From the NCBI GenBank assembly GCA_913062745.1, contig CAJXXJ010000167.1, positions 1-7,504 on the forward strand: a stretch of 7,504 bases of DNA, given 5' to 3'. Each line of letters begins with the position of its first letter. Positions within the stretch are counted from its first letter, which is position 1. Origin of the DNA: an uncultured Phaeodactylibacter sp. (GTDB taxonomy: Bacteria; Bacteroidota; Bacteroidia; Chitinophagales; Saprospiraceae). The position numbers were made by a program, and so were the translations under genes. Below the pieces are notes generated by a model. That model was not told where the DNA came from. It did not search any database and saw nothing but the letters and a program-made list of their open reading frames with translations. Of the stretch, positions 6,349-7,504 are shown piece by piece.

Positions 6349-6370
6349 GGCCGGCCCGTTCAGGCCGGCC
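6349..6370 (-). other. Perfect GC-only hairpin between ccoNO and ccoQ
   Basis: GGCCGGCC occurs twice (6349-6356 and 6363-6370), separated by six bases. Each copy is itself palindromic and the pair forms an 8-bp stem. On the - strand it is followed by CCTGCTTCATAAAAG, with no T-tract, so it is not a terminator. It lies in the 58-bp gap before ccoQ and might shape the relative amounts of ccoNO and ccoQP message. The stem is short but all G-C. Confidence 0.55.
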
Positions 6371-6383
6371 GCTGTCTGTTCTT

Positions 6384-7504
6384 TTAGTTACCGGCTTGCG
6401 GCTTTGGCTTAATGTCTGTACCCAGGCGCTGCAGGTAAGCGATGAGGGCTACGATTTCCTTATCCTCAAGGTTTTCGCCCTCGATGCCGTCCTTGCGCAG
6501 GCTTTCAGCAATCCCGGCTGCCTGTGCCTCTGCATCCGCAACAGACTCTTCTTCGTAGCCTTCCGGATACGGAGTACCGAGGGTGCGCAGTACGCTTATC
6601 TTAGCAGGCAGCAGGCTGTTGTCGAGGTCATCTTCTATCAGCCAGGGGTACTCCGGCATGATAGAGCCCGGCGACATACTCTGCGGGTCGAGCATGTGGT
6701 TGTAGTGCCAGCTGTCCGGGTATTTGTTGCCCAGGCGGTGCAGGTCCGGACCCGTACGCTTGGAGCCCCACAGGAACGGGCGGTCGTAGATGAACTCGCC
6801 AGACTTGGAGTATTCGCCGTAGCGTTCTGTCTCGGAGCGGAACGGGCGCACCATCTGCGTGTGGCAGCTGATACAACCTTCCCGGATATAGATATCGCGG
6901 CCCTGCAGCTCGAGTGCAGTATAAGGCTTCACAGATTCGATCTTCGGCACCTGATCGCCAATCATAATCATGGGGAAAACTTCCACCATACCGCCGATGA
7001 GGATCGCAATAGTAGAGCCGATCAGCAGTTGTACCGGGCGGCGCTCGATCCAGCGGTGCCAGTGCTCTCCCTTGTGGGCGCCGGCGGTAGCTACGCGTGC
7101 CGGAGCTTCTGCCGTTTCGTAAGCCTGGAAAGAACCGGCTTTAATCGTCTTGATGATATTGTACACCATCACAAAGTAACCTGCTACGTAGAGCGTGCCG
7201 CCGAGTGCGCGCAGTGCGTACATCGGGATGATCTGAGTTACAGTTTCCAGGAAGTTACCGTACTGCAGGAACCCGTCCGGAGTGAACTGCTTCCACATCA
7301 GAGACTGTGTCCAGCCGGCCCAGTACAGCGGGACAGCGTAGAACAGGATACCGAGGGTACCAATCCAGAAGTGGGCGTTTGCCAGCTTGGTAGAGTACAG
7401 TTTGGTGCGGAACATCTGTGGAATCAGCCAGTACAGCACACCAAAGGTGAGGAAGCCGTTCCAGCCCAGCGTACCAATGTGTACGTGGCCTACGGTCCAG
7501 TCCG
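6384..7504 (-). CDS. ccoNO: cbb3-type cytochrome c oxidase, fused subunits I and II (CcoN-CcoO), C-terminal part only
   Basis: The frame is open from the right edge to a TAA at 6384-6386; the first full codon on the - strand is 7502-7500. The true start lies beyond the window, and a GTG at 7439-7437 is internal. The visible part begins in a late CcoN helix, DWTVGHVHIGTLGWNGF; its two histidines (7487-7485 and 7481-7479) correspond to the axial ligands of high-spin heme b3 and low-spin heme b in characterised CcoN. Two more CcoN helices follow (about 7367-7311 and 7220-7152). After a short linker comes the CcoO anchor helix (about 7031-6966), then CISCH (6875-6861), the c-type heme site, and MPEYPWL (from 6659), whose Met is the likely axial ligand. 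CcoN and CcoO are separate genes in proteobacteria; the fusion is common in Bacteroidota. The complex reduces O2 to water and pumps protons at the cytoplasmic membrane. Confidence 0.97.
   Translation of the reverse strand, partial: DWTVGHVHIGTLGWNGFLTFGVLYWLIPQMFRTKLYSTKLANAHFWIGTLGILFYAVPLYWAGWTQSLMWKQFTPDGFLQYGNFLETVTQIIPMYALRALGGTLYVAGYFVMVYNIIKTIKAGSFQAYETAEAPARVATAGAHKGEHWHRWIERRPVQLLIGSTIAILIGGMVEVFPMIMIGDQVPKIESVKPYTALELQGRDIYIREGCISCHTQMVRPFRSETERYGEYSKSGEFIYDRPFLWGSKRTGPDLHRLGNKYPDSWHYNHMLDPQSMSPGSIMPEYPWLIEDDLDNSLLPAKISVLRTLGTPYPEGYEEESVADAEAQAAGIAESLRKDGIEGENLEDKEIVALIAYLQRLGTDIKPKPQAGN

Overview
The window carries one convergent gene pair. A partial + strand gene occupies 1-906. 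Everything from 1116 to the right edge lies on the - strand and forms a cbb3-type (C-family) cytochrome oxidase locus. The lineage is inferred as Bacteroidota. The + strand gene ends in a type IX secretion (T9SS) C-terminal sorting domain. The oxidase has a fused CcoN-CcoO and a CcoP with one heme-c site. No start codon checked has a clear Shine-Dalgarno site. The fairly high GC of the coding sequence would fit a Saprospiria/Lewinella-type member, but that finer placement is only a guess.

Layout: 1-906 (+) is the C-terminal part of a secreted, cysteine-rich protein. It has four 25-residue repeats, a compact domain seen in many Bacteroidota surface proteins, and a T9SS type A sorting domain. 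Both genes of the convergent pair have their own intrinsic terminator, at 930-968 (+) and 1030-1068 (-). In transcription order on the - strand the genes are: ccoNO (7504-6384, 5' end outside the window), ccoQ-like (6325-6125), ccoP (6144-5161), ccoG (5047-3482), ccoH/fixH (3333-2893), a SafE/UreH-like membrane protein (2891-2196), and a TrxR-like ferredoxin/flavodoxin-NADP+ reductase (2129-1116).

How the genes work together: CcoNO holds the catalytic heme-copper subunit, partly visible here, and the first c-type heme subunit. CcoP adds another c heme, and CcoQ is the small membrane subunit. Together they reduce O2 and pump protons, usually with high oxygen affinity. CcoG and CcoH are assembly factors (copper handling and complex maturation), and the SafE/UreH-like protein is a frequent partner with a probable metal or redox role. 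The terminal flavoprotein reductase is not a known oxidase factor. It is either a passenger at the end of the operon or a reductant supply.

The most unusual sequence-level observations are these. CcoG has an insertion of about 55 residues that is low in complexity. Each intergenic gap in the cco operon longer than 50 bp contains an inverted repeat, and the two around ccoG share a GCAG-Y-GAGGGG...CCCCTC design, possibly a dispersed intergenic element. The cysteine-rich repeats have an alternating (ABAB) synonymous pattern that suggests growth by two-unit, 150-bp blocks. I see no mobile element, CRISPR array, tRNA, rRNA or wholly new system.
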